From JBEIJQ01 sp040380145 (GTDB taxonomy: Bacteria; Bacteroidota; Bacteroidia; Chitinophagales; Saprospiraceae), in assembly GCA_040380145.1 (NCBI GenBank), contig JBEIJQ010000173.1, forward strand, positions 1 to 5,958: a DNA stretch of 5,958 nt, in the 5' to 3' direction. Of the stretch, positions 5,874 to 5,958 are shown one piece after another (the stretch's first letter is position 1; the number at the start of each line of letters is the position of its first letter). The notes below the pieces were generated by a model, which saw only the letters and a list, made by a program, of their open reading frames with translations, was not told where the DNA came from and did no database searches. A program made the translations under genes and the position numbers.

Positions 5874-5958
5874 TCAGCGGATGCCGTGCATCATCGTCAT
5901 CAACTTGCGCGAGAGCGCCAGCAGGATCGCGCCCGAGGCGATGGCCATGAACACGAAC
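5874..5958 (-). CDS. C-terminus of a membrane transporter, probably POT/peptide MFS family (5' part outside window)
   Basis: The last 27 codons are visible, ending with TGA at 5874-5876. They encode FVFMAIASGAILLALSRKLMTMMHGIR. A hydrophobic transmembrane stretch is followed by a short basic tail ending in MMHGIR. In bacterial proton-dependent oligopeptide transporters, the final helix is commonly followed by a tail of the type K-x-x-MHG-(I/V)-(R/K/H), which is why I favour that family. The fragment is short, so another multi-helix inner-membrane protein cannot be excluded. It is cut off from the genes to its left by the terminator at 5839-5800. Confidence 0.6.
   Translation of the reverse strand, partial: FVFMAIASGAILLALSRKLMTMMHGIR

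Noticed and set aside
1..5958. Possible mobile element, CRISPR array, RNA gene or defence system
   Set aside because: I saw no transposase or integrase motifs, no regularly spaced repeats, no tRNA or rRNA sequence, and no nuclease or toxin signature. All longer stretches are explained by ordinary chromosomal genes.

Overview
The window most likely comes from a member of the Bacteroidota with a fairly GC-rich genome. Four features point there: a secreted metalloprotease ending in a type IX secretion (T9SS) sorting domain, LVIVD-type beta-propeller lipoproteins, a GHMP kinase with the GYDIA signature, and start codons without clear Shine-Dalgarno sequences. A Saprospiria- or Flavobacteriia-like lineage is plausible, but the sequence alone does not fix the class. 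Every supported gene lies on the minus strand, so transcription runs from high to low coordinates.

Layout in the direction of transcription. (a) 5958-5874 holds the last 27 codons of a membrane protein, probably a POT-family peptide transporter. It is followed by a strong intrinsic terminator at 5839-5800. (b) The gap of about 110 bases at 5799-5686 is AT-rich and carries a candidate promoter and a small hairpin. (c) A tightly packed cluster follows: an M43-like zinc metalloprotease (5685-4099, TTG start), a 49-residue DUF5989 membrane protein (4076-3927), a long-chain acyl-CoA ligase-like enzyme (3913-2253, broken by one frameshift near 3166-3181) and a GYDIA-type GHMP kinase (2236-1286). 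The gaps are 22, 13 and 16 bases, so co-transcription is likely. (d) After 127 AT-rich bases come two LVIVD-type lipoprotein genes (1158-604, and 576 running off the left edge), 27 bases apart.

No shared pathway can be shown for the cluster. The kinase family is usually linked to the mevalonate pathway, the ligase activates fatty acids, the protease is exported, and DUF5989 has no known function. The two lipoproteins look like the N- and C-terminal halves of what is usually one protein, so they probably work together at the cell envelope.

The points most worth a second look are the split LVIVD protein (the halves share one reading frame with a single TGA between them), the frameshift in an otherwise intact ligase, and a recurring T-run/A-run element in three gaps. 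I found no mobile element, CRISPR array, tRNA or rRNA, and no convincing new defence or mobile system.
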